Assembly: GCA_017935785.1 (NCBI GenBank)
Contig: JAGBGU010000075.1
Location: 1 to 64,000 of the forward strand
Reading direction: 5' to 3'
DNA length: 64,000 bases
Source of the DNA: Bacteroidaceae bacterium
GTDB taxonomy: Bacteria > Bacteroidota > Bacteroidia > Bacteroidales > Bacteroidaceae
The notes under the pieces were generated by a model. That model saw only the letters and a list, made by a program, of their open reading frames with translations. It did not search any database and had not been told where the DNA came from. Below are positions 54,071 to 63,411 of this stretch, in pieces (the first letter of the stretch is position 1; every line of letters starts with the position of its first letter). The translations under genes and the position numbers were made by a program.

Positions 54071-54762
54071 TGTTTGCCGATACTATAAAACAGTGGGATA
54101 TAAACCTTTTGCTTGCGCTGAACGGCAGTGAGTGTGCATATCTGGACGGCATAATGTGGACCATTACTCACACTTCAACCTGGCTTCTCCTCTTTTGTGC
54201 TATATTTTATCTTCTTATTAAGAATAATGATTTTAGAACAAGCCTGTTGGTCTTCCTGCTTGTCGCACTTTTGATTACTGTGGCAGACCAGGTGGCGAGC
54301 GGAATATGCAAACCGCTGTTCCAACGCTTAAGGCCCACACATGACCCGGTTGTGGGAAGTATGATAGATATAGTCAACGGTTATAAGGGGGGCAGATATG
54401 GTTTCTTTTCCAGCCATGCATCCAATACTTTTGCCGCCGCTACTTTTTTTTCATTGCTGTTTCATAAAAAGTCGTTTACAATCATTTTATATATATGGGC
54501 GGCATTATGTACATACAGCCGATTGTATTTAGGTGTACATTATCCTTCCGACGTAATTGTCGGAATGGGGTTTGGGGTATTATGCGGTATTGTCTTTTAT
54601 GAACTGTACCTTTTTTCTATAAAGGTTATTTCACGTTATAAACATTTAAGTGGAGGCAAAACCGGAGAGCCAAAGCATGATTTTCCAATGCTGTTATTTT
54701 CATTTGCATTGACTGGTGTCTATATTTTAATAAGGGCAAGATGGTATGCAGATTCGTTCTAA
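54067..54762 (+). CDS. PAP2-family membrane phosphatase
   Basis: 231 residues with five or six spans. The phosphatase triad is complete: K-x6-RP (KPLFQRLRP), SSHASNTFA in place of PSGH, and SRLYLGVHYPSDV. Members dephosphorylate undecaprenyl-PP, phosphatidate or PGP. Given the envelope context, undecaprenyl-PP recycling is plausible but unproven. Its ATG overlaps batE and its 3' end overlaps the sensor gene by 17 bp. Confidence 0.9.
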   Translation: MMFADTIKQWDINLLLALNGSECAYLDGIMWTITHTSTWLLLFCAIFYLLIKNNDFRTSLLVFLLVALLITVADQVASGICKPLFQRLRPTHDPVVGSMIDIVNGYKGGRYGFFSSHASNTFAAATFFSLLFHKKSFTIILYIWAALCTYSRLYLGVHYPSDVIVGMGFGVLCGIVFYELYLFSIKVISRYKHLSGGKTGEPKHDFPMLLFSFALTGVYILIRARWYADSF

Positions 54763-57700
54763 GTCCATATTTGCTACAGTCCTGTTTTGTGTTTTTTTGT
54801 GTGCCATAAGCATGCAAACCACTTCATGTTCCGCTCTTGTCTCATCTGAAAATCCTAAAGCCGATTCGCTTAATGTAAGAGCATATAAGTTCCGTTATGT
54901 CAATATTGACTCATCTTTGACGTGTGCGAAAGCCGCTTTGGCTATGTCTGAAGATAAGTCAGCCAGTCAGGCCTTTGCCTTGAACAATCTTGCGTACATA
55001 GCATACCAGCAGATGAGGTATGGAACATCAATAGATTACCTTGACAAAATATATAAGAAAAGCCGCAACCAGATTGAATTGCTTTGTGCTGACGTGATGT
55101 ATATGAAGGTAGCACAAAGAACCGGTCAGGGACTTATGTTCTTCAAGCACAGAAATACTGCTTTAAGAAGATTGGAGCGACTTGCCGAGGAAGAGAACAT
55201 ATTGACGGAAATGCAATATGCCAGACTTACCTATGCAAAATCAGAAATGCACATTGTCTCCAGTACATATTATTTCTATTACGGACAGGCAGAGCAGGCT
55301 ATAACCGAAATCAACAAGACCTACCTTGACCCTTCTCTTCCCACCGATACGGCACAATGGCTCTATTACAGGTATATGTTAGGTAGCGGCGGACTTCTTA
55401 AAGGCCAGGAAAAAGATGTAGTCTTACAGGAATTTGACCATCTGTTTGCCGTTTATACGACAGCCAGCACCGGCGGACTGGTGTATTTTCTTGCCAATTC
55501 GCTGCAGTCCATGGCATCGTTGTTGGATAATCCCGAGACTTTTGCGTATATCTCAGCCAACAGACCGAATTCACTTGCATTTCTTCAAAACCAGCATAAA
55601 CAATGGCATCAGTTGCCGGATATCGAAGATTATGCAAGGTTGTCACTTGTAATGGCTGACCGAGCCTTGCATCTGTTCCGCAACTATAAGGATCTGTTCC
55701 AGCTGGCCTGCGCATACAGAACTGTGGGCGAAATTTATTTCCGTCACGGAAAGTACAATTATGCCTTGCGGCAATTTACCCATGCTCTTGACCTTGTTGA
55801 AAGTCAGAAGCAGCGAAGTAAGTGGCAGGTTCCTTTCTGGACGTTCAGTATAAGGGAATATCTCAGCCTTACATACAGTGCTTTGGATGACAAACATAAC
55901 TCAGACCTCCACCGAAACGCGTATCTCAAATTCTTGGAGCAGTATACACAGGATTATGAGCTGGAAGAACGCAAGCAACAGCTTGAGATGGAGCTGCACC
56001 ATACGCGTGTCAGCCTTTTGATATTAGTCGGACTGATTTTATTGAGTGTTATCCTGTTATGGCTTCTCATCAGAAGAATACTGCATCAGTCCCGGCATCT
56101 AACGGATTCCATTCTTAGTATAAGACAATCTTCGGAGTGGAAAAGATTCGCGGAAAGTGCGGAACTTGCCGACACCGAATTATCAGATTACAGACAGGAA
56201 CTTGAGGAAATCATACTTCTGCACCAAAAGCATATCAGGGAATATCGGCATGGCAACGTAGAACGCAGGGCAAAGGTGTCGCTTGTATATGCCATCATCC
56301 CTTATCTCGACCGCATTATTGCCGAAGCCAATAAGATGCAGAGAGACGGTGCTGCCGATGAGAACCGTTTGCGTTATATCAGCGAATTGTCCGGCGAAAT
56401 CATGAATGTCAACGATGTCCTCACTGACTGGATTCAGATGCGCCAGGGGCAGTTCAAACTGCATATAACAACTTTCCCTCTCCAGGAAGTCTTTGATATC
56501 ATATCGGGTAGCCGGACGATTTTTGCAAAAAAGGGAATAACGCTTAATGTCAGTCCCACCAGCTGCAGGGTTAAGGCGGATATGGCATTGACCATGTTCA
56601 TGATTAACACCTTGTGCGACAATGCCCGAAAGTTTACGCCCACAGGCGGCCATGTCAATATCAGCGCCCGGCCTAATGAGGATTATGTTGAGGTTTCCGT
56701 GTCAGACTCCGGCATCGGATTGTCTGAGCACGATGTGGAGGTGCTTAATCAGAGCAAAATTTACGATCCCTCCCAATTGGGCGGACAGAATGAGAACAAA
56801 GGTTTCGGCTTTGGCATAATGAATTGTAAGGGCATTATTTCAAAATATAAGAAAACGTCTAAAAAATTCAGTGTCTGTGACTTTGGCGTTGAAAGTACGT
56901 CCGGAAAGGGTAGCCGTTTCTGGTTCAGGCTTCCTGGCATAATGACAGTATTGCTATTTTTCAGCCTTTCGGCTTTTTCCCAGACCGGTAATGTGTACCA
57001 AATGGCAAGCGACAGCATCAGCCGTGCCAATAAAGCCGGTAATTATAATGAGGCCTATGCCTACGGTGATGCGTTTTTGCGTGATATGCCGCATCCTGTG
57101 GACACACCCTCGGTAATCTACATTCTAAACGAGATGGCCGTATCTTCCCTCTCGTTGAAACAGTGGGACAAATACTATTCCTGCAATAAGGAATGTGTCC
57201 GTTTGCACCATCTCTTTACAGCTGACAGTTCCCTTCCTGCCTATTGCCGGCAGATGGAGCAAATGAAGAGCAACAATGTCTTTGTCTATGCCCTTTTGGT
57301 GCTGTTGTCCATTGTTGCGCTGGTGCTCTTCTATCTGCTTTCCCTTCGCGGCATCATGCGCCGAGATTCTTATGCCCATGTCTTTTATAATTGGCTTGTG
57401 GAACGTATAGAAGGTTTTGCCGTTATGATGAACAACTATGCCGCCCAACGGCAAAAACAGGATTGGAAGCCTGTGTTGTCGGAAAAGCCGGAATGGCTGT
57501 CAAATGTTCCTGAAAACATGATGCATCTCAATACGGACTGTATGCGCATTATCGAGGAACGTTTCTGCAAAATGGACAAGATGATTGACAAGACAGATTC
57601 ACTTACCGCAACCGGCAGAAAACTCCGTTACGAGGAAGACCGGCTGTATGTAATGAATCAGGTGCTTGACAATTGCCTCAGCACCATCAAGCATGAAACC

Positions 57701-58237
57701 ATGTATTATCCGGCCCGCACACAACAGCTGGTGGATTATATGCGCCAGCCAGGCTCTGCTCAGGACGAGAAGGCTTATCTGAACGAGCTTACCGAACTGG
57801 TTAATTTTTACCGCAACATATATGTGCTCCTTTACCAGCAGGCTGTGCGGCAGACCGAACAGAATAATTTCTACCGCGAGCAGATATTCTTGTCCGAACT
57901 TGACAAAAGTCTGCCCCAAATCCGTGTAAACGGAGACAGGATGCTCCTTACGCTGTTGCTGCAGACACTCAGTGATGCCGAACCGGTTGTTCCGCGCCTT
58001 TCCGCTGTTTGTCGTCCGCCCTTTGTCTATGTCAAGTTTGAATACCCGCAGGTTCAGCGTACGGCCTACGACTTGGAAAACCTTTTCCAACCCCTGTCGC
58101 GCCACATACCGTTTCTTGTGGCAAAGCAAATTATCCGTGAGCACGATTCATACTGCAACCATGCCGGACTCCGCCTCTATGCCGAGGCTACGGCAGACGG
58201 TTACTGTATTGTATTTACCCTTTTAGAATCTAAGTAG
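54746..58237 (+). CDS. double-module sensor protein (DUF5112/DUF5113-type)
   Basis: 1163 residues. After an export signal with Cys (TTSC, ~residue 28) comes an ~380-residue TPR-like helical sensor, a membrane span at ~421-445 (LLILVGLILLSVILLWLLI), and a helical segment without a canonical H-box (RRAKVSLVYAIIPYLDRI, ~508). An intact HATPase domain follows: N box LCDNARKFTPTGG (~623), G1 SDSGIGL (~652), G2 NKGFGFGIMNCKGI (~684). A second hydrophobic segment (~731-745), a helical sensor and another span (~846-868) follow. The C-terminal part carries a DHp-like STIKHETMYYPARTQQL with His983 and then a degenerate ATPase fold without G boxes. Phosphoryl transfer between halves is inferred. The partner is the regulator 25 bp downstream. 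Confidence 0.78.
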   Translation: MQIRSKSIFATVLFCVFLCAISMQTTSCSALVSSENPKADSLNVRAYKFRYVNIDSSLTCAKAALAMSEDKSASQAFALNNLAYIAYQQMRYGTSIDYLDKIYKKSRNQIELLCADVMYMKVAQRTGQGLMFFKHRNTALRRLERLAEEENILTEMQYARLTYAKSEMHIVSSTYYFYYGQAEQAITEINKTYLDPSLPTDTAQWLYYRYMLGSGGLLKGQEKDVVLQEFDHLFAVYTTASTGGLVYFLANSLQSMASLLDNPETFAYISANRPNSLAFLQNQHKQWHQLPDIEDYARLSLVMADRALHLFRNYKDLFQLACAYRTVGEIYFRHGKYNYALRQFTHALDLVESQKQRSKWQVPFWTFSIREYLSLTYSALDDKHNSDLHRNAYLKFLEQYTQDYELEERKQQLEMELHHTRVSLLILVGLILLSVILLWLLIRRILHQSRHLTDSILSIRQSSEWKRFAESAELADTELSDYRQELEEIILLHQKHIREYRHGNVERRAKVSLVYAIIPYLDRIIAEANKMQRDGAADENRLRYISELSGEIMNVNDVLTDWIQMRQGQFKLHITTFPLQEVFDIISGSRTIFAKKGITLNVSPTSCRVKADMALTMFMINTLCDNARKFTPTGGHVNISARPNEDYVEVSVSDSGIGLSEHDVEVLNQSKIYDPSQLGGQNENKGFGFGIMNCKGIISKYKKTSKKFSVCDFGVESTSGKGSRFWFRLPGIMTVLLFFSLSAFSQTGNVYQMASDSISRANKAGNYNEAYAYGDAFLRDMPHPVDTPSVIYILNEMAVSSLSLKQWDKYYSCNKECVRLHHLFTADSSLPAYCRQMEQMKSNNVFVYALLVLLSIVALVLFYLLSLRGIMRRDSYAHVFYNWLVERIEGFAVMMNNYAAQRQKQDWKPVLSEKPEWLSNVPENMMHLNTDCMRIIEERFCKMDKMIDKTDSLTATGRKLRYEEDRLYVMNQVLDNCLSTIKHETMYYPARTQQLVDYMRQPGSAQDEKAYLNELTELVNFYRNIYVLLYQQAVRQTEQNNFYREQIFLSELDKSLPQIRVNGDRMLLTLLLQTLSDAEPVVPRLSAVCRPPFVYVKFEYPQVQRTAYDLENLFQPLSRHIPFLVAKQIIREHDSYCNHAGLRLYAEATADGYCIVFTLLESK

Positions 58238-58262
58238 TTTCATCATTATATAATTATTCACA

Positions 58263-58985
58263 ATGAATCCGTTTAAAGTAATCATAGTAGAAGACGTCAA
58301 GTTGGAACTTAAGGGAACAGAACAGATATTCCGTTCAGACATTCCCGAAGCAGAGATAATCGGTACCGCCCAAAATGAAAGCGAGTTCTGGAAACTTATG
58401 CGCATTCAGGTGCCCGACCTGGTGTTGCTTGATTTGGGACTTGGGGGCAGCACAACTATCGGAGTGGACATCTGCCGCCAGTTGCGCAACAAATACTCCA
58501 ACCTGCGCATTCTCATATTCACTGGCGAAATCCTTAATGAGAAACTATGGGTGGAGGTGCTGAACGCAGGAGCGGACGGAATCATACTCAAAACCGGAAA
58601 CCTGTTGCAGCGCGACGACGTACAGCTGGTGATGAACGGCCGCAAGATGGTGTTCAACGAACCGTTCCTTGAGCGTGTGATGGCACGTTTCAAAGCAGTC
58701 ATCAACGAAGAGTCTGTACAGAGCGATGCCCTGATTGACTACGAGATTGACGAGTATGACGAGCGTTACCTCCGCCACCTTGCGTTGGGCTATACCAAGG
58801 AGATGATTGCCAATCTTGAAAATATGCCTTTCAGTACAAAGACACTTGAAAAGCGTCAGATGGAAATTATAAACCGTCTGTTTCCTGAGAGTGAGCGTGC
58901 GGGCGTCAATAATGTCCGTCTGATCACAAAGGCCATACAGCTGAACATACTCGATCCCCATAACCTTGAGCCGGATGAGGTTTAG
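58263..58985 (+). CDS. response regulator with LuxR-like HTH
   Basis: 240 residues. The receiver (1-125) has the acidic pair E10-D11, phospho-acceptor D57 in LVLLDLGLGG, Thr87 in IFTGE and Lys110 in IILKTG. The C-terminal part (~165-230) has the HTH pattern DERYLRHLALGYTKEMIANL, STKTLEKRQMEIINRL and a final recognition-region VRLITKAIQLNIL, similar to DUF5932/LuxR-type effectors. It probably acts on transcription downstream of the sensor encoded just before it. Confidence 0.87.
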   Translation: MNPFKVIIVEDVKLELKGTEQIFRSDIPEAEIIGTAQNESEFWKLMRIQVPDLVLLDLGLGGSTTIGVDICRQLRNKYSNLRILIFTGEILNEKLWVEVLNAGADGIILKTGNLLQRDDVQLVMNGRKMVFNEPFLERVMARFKAVINEESVQSDALIDYEIDEYDERYLRHLALGYTKEMIANLENMPFSTKTLEKRQMEIINRLFPESERAGVNNVRLITKAIQLNILDPHNLEPDEV

Positions 58986-59562
58986 ACCATTGCTTTTGTC
59001 GCGCCTGATCTGCGTCTGTCTGGCCATAGCCATTGCACTGCCGTTCATTTCGTGGCTTACGTGGTCCTTCGGCCTTCCCGTTGCCTCGCTTTTTGAACCG
59101 GAAGGGCTGCTGTGGCTGTGTGTAGGCTCCATTTCGCAGAGTTTCAATGCCTACTTTTTTATCTGCGTCATGTTTTCCAGCGCCTTGGGCGTATGGCAGC
59201 GCGCCCTTTCTCATCCCACTATAGCCGATATACGGCGGCGTGCCGTTATCGCGTGTGTTCTGACCGCCATCTTTATGTTGGCTGTGGCATCCTTTGCCGT
59301 TTTCCGCCCCGACAGCCCCCTGCTCAGTATCAACGGCACGTTGGCTAACAGTCCGTTCAGCCGCGGATTTGTTCCGTTCTTTCTGCTGTCCGTGATAGAG
59401 CTGGGTGCGCTTTTCGGCTTTATCGTAGGCAATATCCGCAGTCTGGACAGCCTTGTCGATGCCATTGTCCATGGGGTCAGAAAATATGCGGCGTGGCTGC
59501 TTTTCTTTTTCCTTGTTTCTTTTGATTACTCCTGCATAGCGTATGTCCTGCAAGACTGGTGA
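58975..59562 (+). CDS. multi-span membrane protein, AbgT-like fragment family
   Basis: 195 residues from ATG 58975, which overlaps the regulator stop (58966 is an alternative start). It has four or five spans (RLICVCLAIAIALPFISWL, FFICVMFSSALG, VIACVLTAIFMLAVASF, FVPFFLLSVIELGALFGFIVG) and a loop LLSINGTLANSPFSRG resembling the AbgT family loop. Bacteroidetes often carry such shortened AbgT-like proteins. Transport activity is unproven, and the assignment is tentative. Confidence 0.55.
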   Translation: MRFRPLLLSRLICVCLAIAIALPFISWLTWSFGLPVASLFEPEGLLWLCVGSISQSFNAYFFICVMFSSALGVWQRALSHPTIADIRRRAVIACVLTAIFMLAVASFAVFRPDSPLLSINGTLANSPFSRGFVPFFLLSVIELGALFGFIVGNIRSLDSLVDAIVHGVRKYAAWLLFFFLVSFDYSCIAYVLQDW

Positions 59563-59594
59563 GACGCGTGCAACAATGATATTCTACTGACGGT

Positions 59595-61889
59595 ATGAAT
59601 CTTGACAAATTGAACGAAGTACAGCGACAGGCGGTTCTTTGCACCGATGCGCCCATGCTTGTGATAGCAGGGGCGGGGAGCGGCAAGACGCGTGTGCTGA
59701 CGTATAAGATAGCCTATCTGCTTACCCAGGGGTACCAGCCGTGGCAGATTCTGGCCCTCACCTTTACCAACAAGGCCGCACGCGAGATGCAGAGCCGTAT
59801 TGCCGAACTGGTGGACGGCGGGCAGGCATCCCAACTGTGGATGGGCACCTTCCACAGCATCTTCTGCCGCATACTGCGATACGAAGCCGAGCGCATTGGC
59901 TTCCGGCCCGACTTTACCATTTACGACGCCTCCGACAGCAAGGCGCTCGTTTCCGCGCTGATCAAGGAGATGGGACTCGACGAAAAACTCTACAAGGCCT
60001 CGCACGTCTGCAGTCAGATAAGCCGTGCCAAGAACGCGCTTGTGTGGCCCTCGCAATATGCGGCCGACCCTCAGCTGCGCCAGTCGGACAATGCTGCCCG
60101 TATGCCTATGATCCATGCCGTCTACGCCCGTTATCATGAACGGTGCCGTATGGCCAATGCCATGGACTTTGACGACATTCTGCTATATACCTGGCATCTG
60201 CTTGAGAGCCATCCCGACGTGGCCGAACGCTATGCCGAGCGTTTCCGCTATGTACTGGTGGATGAGTATCAGGACACCAACTATGCCCAGCACAAGATTG
60301 TATGGCAACTGGCGCACACCCACCGCCAGGTATGTGTGGTGGGCGACGATGCGCAAAGCATTTACAGCTTCCGCGGCGCCAATATTGACAACATACTGCA
60401 GTTCCGCCAACAGTATGCCGGAGCAAGGCTCTTCAAGCTGGAGCAGAACTACCGCAGCACACAGACCATCGTCAATGCAGCTAACAGCCTGATCCACCAC
60501 AACCGCAATCAGATACATAAGGATGTCTTCAGCAGGAACAGCGCAGGCGATCCCGTTCTGGTGCTCCATGCCTACAGCGATGCCGACGAGGCCAACCAGC
60601 TGGTTCAGTGCATACGCCAACTGGCGCTGAAGGAGAATATTGCCTATATGGACATGGCCATACTGTACCGTACTAACGCCCAAAGCCGCAGCATTGAAGA
60701 GGCGCTCAGACGCGACAGTATTCCGTACCGCATCTTCGGCGGACTGTCCTTCTACCAGCGTAAGGAGATAAAGGACGTGACGGCCTACTTCCGACTGGCC
60801 GTGAATCCGCATGACGAGGTGTCGCTCAAACGCGTGATAAATTACCCCGCACGCGGAATCGGGCAGACTACGCTCGACAAGGTATTCGCCTTTGCCCTGC
60901 AGCATTCCCTTACGCCGTGGCAGGTCATCTGCCAGCCCGAACAGCTGGGGGTAAACCGCGGAACACAGGCAAAACTTTCCGCCTTTGCCCAAATGATAAC
61001 CCAGTTCAATGCCGAAGCCGGTCAGACCGATGCCTACCACATGGCCCTGCGCATACTGGACGAAAGCGGAATCAGACGCGAAGTTTTCACAGGTCAAAGC
61101 CCCGAGGACATCAGCCGCCAGGAGAACGTACAGGAACTGTTGGACGGCATTAGCGCCTTTGTGGAGGAAAGCAAGGAGCTGGACCAGGGTACGTTGCTCA
61201 CCCATTATCTGCAGAAGATCAGTCTGCTTTCTGACCAGGACGAGGACGAACAGAACGACGACAACCGTGTTACGCTCATGACGGTACACTCGGCCAAGGG
61301 ACTGGAGTTCGATGCCGTAATGGTTTCCGGTATGGAGGAGAATCTGTTTCCCAGCCAGATGTCGTTGGAAAATCCGCGGCAGATTGAGGAGGAACGCCGT
61401 CTGTTCTATGTGGCAATGACCCGAGCCCGCCATCATCTCGTGCTCTCCCATGCCCGAAGCCGTTTCCGCTACGGCAAGACAGAGTTTTGTGCGCCGAGTC
61501 GTTTCCTGCGCGAGATTGATCCGCGCTTTGTGCAGCTACATGGTGCTGCCGGGGAAATGCGCAGACCCCTGCACAGTCCGGAGCCGCAGAGGCACTTTGT
61601 TGAGAAACCAAGCCAAGAGAAAACCAGACTGGAACAGACAAGACAGCAGTCCGCGCCGCGCATCCTGCGTCCGCTCAGAGCTGCCGCCACCACACGTTTG
61701 CAAAGTCCGGCTTCTTCTTTTGCCGGAAAACTTGAGTCAGGTACGCGCATTGCGCACGAGCGTTTCGGACAGGGAACTGTCCTTAGCGTTGAAGGAAGCG
61801 GACTTGATGCAAAGGCGCGTGTCAGCTTTGACAATGCCGGCGAAAAACAGCTGCTCCTTCGTTTTGCCAAGTTTACCGTAATTGGTTAG
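59595..61889 (+). CDS. UvrD/PcrA-type superfamily 1 DNA helicase
   Basis: 764 residues. Motif I is AGAGSGKTRVLTYKIA, Ia TFTNKAAREM, II LVDEYQDTNYAQ, III VVGDDAQSIYSFRGA, IV EQNYRSTQTIV, V LMTVHSAKGLEFDAV and VI FYVAMTRARHHLVLSHA. The C-terminus has the tudor-like GTRIAHERFGQGTVLSVEGSG. It is a 3'-5' helicase for repair and replication restart, closer to PcrA in layout. It starts 32 bp after the membrane protein gene, but its role is not related to the Bat block. Confidence 0.95.
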   Translation: MNLDKLNEVQRQAVLCTDAPMLVIAGAGSGKTRVLTYKIAYLLTQGYQPWQILALTFTNKAAREMQSRIAELVDGGQASQLWMGTFHSIFCRILRYEAERIGFRPDFTIYDASDSKALVSALIKEMGLDEKLYKASHVCSQISRAKNALVWPSQYAADPQLRQSDNAARMPMIHAVYARYHERCRMANAMDFDDILLYTWHLLESHPDVAERYAERFRYVLVDEYQDTNYAQHKIVWQLAHTHRQVCVVGDDAQSIYSFRGANIDNILQFRQQYAGARLFKLEQNYRSTQTIVNAANSLIHHNRNQIHKDVFSRNSAGDPVLVLHAYSDADEANQLVQCIRQLALKENIAYMDMAILYRTNAQSRSIEEALRRDSIPYRIFGGLSFYQRKEIKDVTAYFRLAVNPHDEVSLKRVINYPARGIGQTTLDKVFAFALQHSLTPWQVICQPEQLGVNRGTQAKLSAFAQMITQFNAEAGQTDAYHMALRILDESGIRREVFTGQSPEDISRQENVQELLDGISAFVEESKELDQGTLLTHYLQKISLLSDQDEDEQNDDNRVTLMTVHSAKGLEFDAVMVSGMEENLFPSQMSLENPRQIEEERRLFYVAMTRARHHLVLSHARSRFRYGKTEFCAPSRFLREIDPRFVQLHGAAGEMRRPLHSPEPQRHFVEKPSQEKTRLEQTRQQSAPRILRPLRAAATTRLQSPASSFAGKLESGTRIAHERFGQGTVLSVEGSGLDAKARVSFDNAGEKQLLLRFAKFTVIG

Positions 61890-62232
61890 CTGCTCTTGCT
61901 GAATTCACCCAAAATAGTCATCAGGTATTTCCGCAAAACCTTTAGCAGACATCTCGGAGGGCTTGGATTTGTCCGCAACGCTGTTTTCGGACATCTCGGA
62001 GGGCTTGGATTTGTCCGCAAAGCTGTTTTCGGACATCTCGGAGGGCTTGGATTTGTCCGCATAGCTGTTTTCGGACATCTCGGAGGGCTTGGATTTGTCC
62101 GCAAAGCTGGTTTCGGACATCTCGGAGGGCTTGGATTTGTCCGCAACGCTGGTTGCGGACATCTGGGAGGGCTTGGATTTGTCCGCAACGATGGTTGCGG
62201 ACATCTGGGCGGTTTCTGAAATTTTGTCTCAA
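61890..62232. other. 343-bp intergenic region occupied by a 42-bp array
   Basis: Convergent ends of the helicase and CapA genes. Because the repeat unit is a multiple of three, four or five frames stay open across it on both strands, but none has protein-like composition or a plausible start. Confidence 0.7.
61948..62220. repeat. seven 42-bp tandem units with inverted half-sites (locus D)
   Basis: The word GGACATCTCGGAGGGC recurs at 61948, 61990, 62032, 62074, 62116, 62158 and 62200, in exact 42-bp register. Each unit contains CGGACA and, about 23 bp on, TGTCCG. The next unit follows ~19 bp later, so inverted half-sites alternate about every 21 bp. Spacer bases AACGCT, AAGCTG and ATAGCT vary. 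Confidence 0.93.
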
Positions 62233-63390
62233 TCAGAATTCCTTTTCCGCAATGCCGGTGTTGTGCTGCTCAAACAGTGTGCGGGCCTGTTTTAGGAAAC
62301 GGCGGAAAAGATACTGTGCCGAGGGTTGTAGGGAATCTATGTGGCTGGGGGGAATCAGACTGTAGTCCTTTAGCGCATTGTGTGCGGGGCGCAGCGTCCA
62401 TACCAGACTGTAGTCGGCATGTTTCAGCGTGGTCTTTTGCCGGTGTTTTTCCAGTGTCATGCGCACCATCAGTCCGCCGTCGGTCTTGTTGGCAGACATG
62501 CCCGAAATGAAGTTGCCCAGAGAATACACAAGCAGTCGGCGCGTGGCTGCGGCCGAGTCTGTACGCAGTTCTATGGGCTGTACCACATGGGGGTGCGAGC
62601 CGATGATGTGCGTTACACCCTGCGAAAACAGTTTGTCGGCGAGTGTCTTTTGTGCCTTTGAAGGGAGCGAATGGTACTCCTCGCCCCAGTGCATAAGGGC
62701 AATGATGGCGTCGGGCTGTTGGGACTTGGCACGGGCTATATCCTGGGCAATCTGCTTTTCGTCGATGTAGTTTACCCTGAACGGTGGAGTGGCTTTTATG
62801 CCGTTTGTGGCGTATGTATAGGCTATCAAGGCCAGCTTTATGCCGTTTTTTTCTATAATCAGGGGGTGTGTGGCGGCTTGGCGGGCTGAGTCGGGATAGG
62901 TGCCGAGGTGGGGGATGGAGAGCGAGTCGAGAAGATGTATGGTTCGCAGTCCGCCCTTGCTGCCGCGGTCAAGACAATGGTTGTTGGCCGTGCTCAGCAC
63001 ATCGACCCCGGCATCTCTTATGGCATGGAGGAATTCGTCTGGGGCGCTGAAGCAGGGGTATCCCGCATAAGGTTTTCCGCCCATTGCGCATTCAAGGTTT
63101 CCTATGGCTATGTCGGATTTCTGAATCTCCTGCGCTACATGGCGGAACGATGCGGAATAGTCGAAGCCTTCCTTCCGCATGGCGGCATCAATCTGGCTTT
63201 GGTGCTGCATGAGGTCGCCCACAAAGATAAGGGAAAGCGTGGCGGGTAGGGTGTCGGTCTGTTCCTCCTGCACGGGTGCTTCTTCCCTGGGCTGCGACGC
63301 TGTGCAGGCAGGCAGACACATCATGCCCAATGCAAGGGCGGCAATGCGTAACCGTTGTGCTGAAGCATGTAGGCCGTGCATGGGGGGCAA
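62233..63390 (-). CDS. CapA-like calcineurin-fold lipoprotein
   Basis: 385 residues with a lipobox-like MMCLPAC near residue 29. The CapA/PgsA metallophosphatase-like fold shows IFVGDLMQHQ, IAIGNLECAMGG, TANNHCLDRGSKGG, ALMHWGEEYHS and IIGSHPHVVQPIE. Such proteins are tied to poly-gamma-glutamate capsule formation in Bacillus. Here there are no other capsule synthesis genes nearby, so the substrate is unknown. It lies 21 bp downstream of the DUF4270-like gene. Confidence 0.85.
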   Translation of the reverse strand: MPPMHGLHASAQRLRIAALALGMMCLPACTASQPREEAPVQEEQTDTLPATLSLIFVGDLMQHQSQIDAAMRKEGFDYSASFRHVAQEIQKSDIAIGNLECAMGGKPYAGYPCFSAPDEFLHAIRDAGVDVLSTANNHCLDRGSKGGLRTIHLLDSLSIPHLGTYPDSARQAATHPLIIEKNGIKLALIAYTYATNGIKATPPFRVNYIDEKQIAQDIARAKSQQPDAIIALMHWGEEYHSLPSKAQKTLADKLFSQGVTHIIGSHPHVVQPIELRTDSAAATRRLLVYSLGNFISGMSANKTDGGLMVRMTLEKHRQKTTLKHADYSLVWTLRPAHNALKDYSLIPPSHIDSLQPSAQYLFRRFLKQARTLFEQHNTGIAEKEF

Positions 63391-63411
63391 ACCTTAATGG
63401 GTGATTCTCTC

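Noticed and set aside
60183-61451. 422-codon open frame antisense to the helicase gene
   Set aside because: The helicase motifs on the plus strand are complete. The antisense frame has no recognisable feature.
61886-62232. Repeat protein genes in the 42-bp array
   Set aside because: Several frames on both strands are equally open because the unit length is divisible by three. The starts lie in flanking genes and the composition is that of the repeat.
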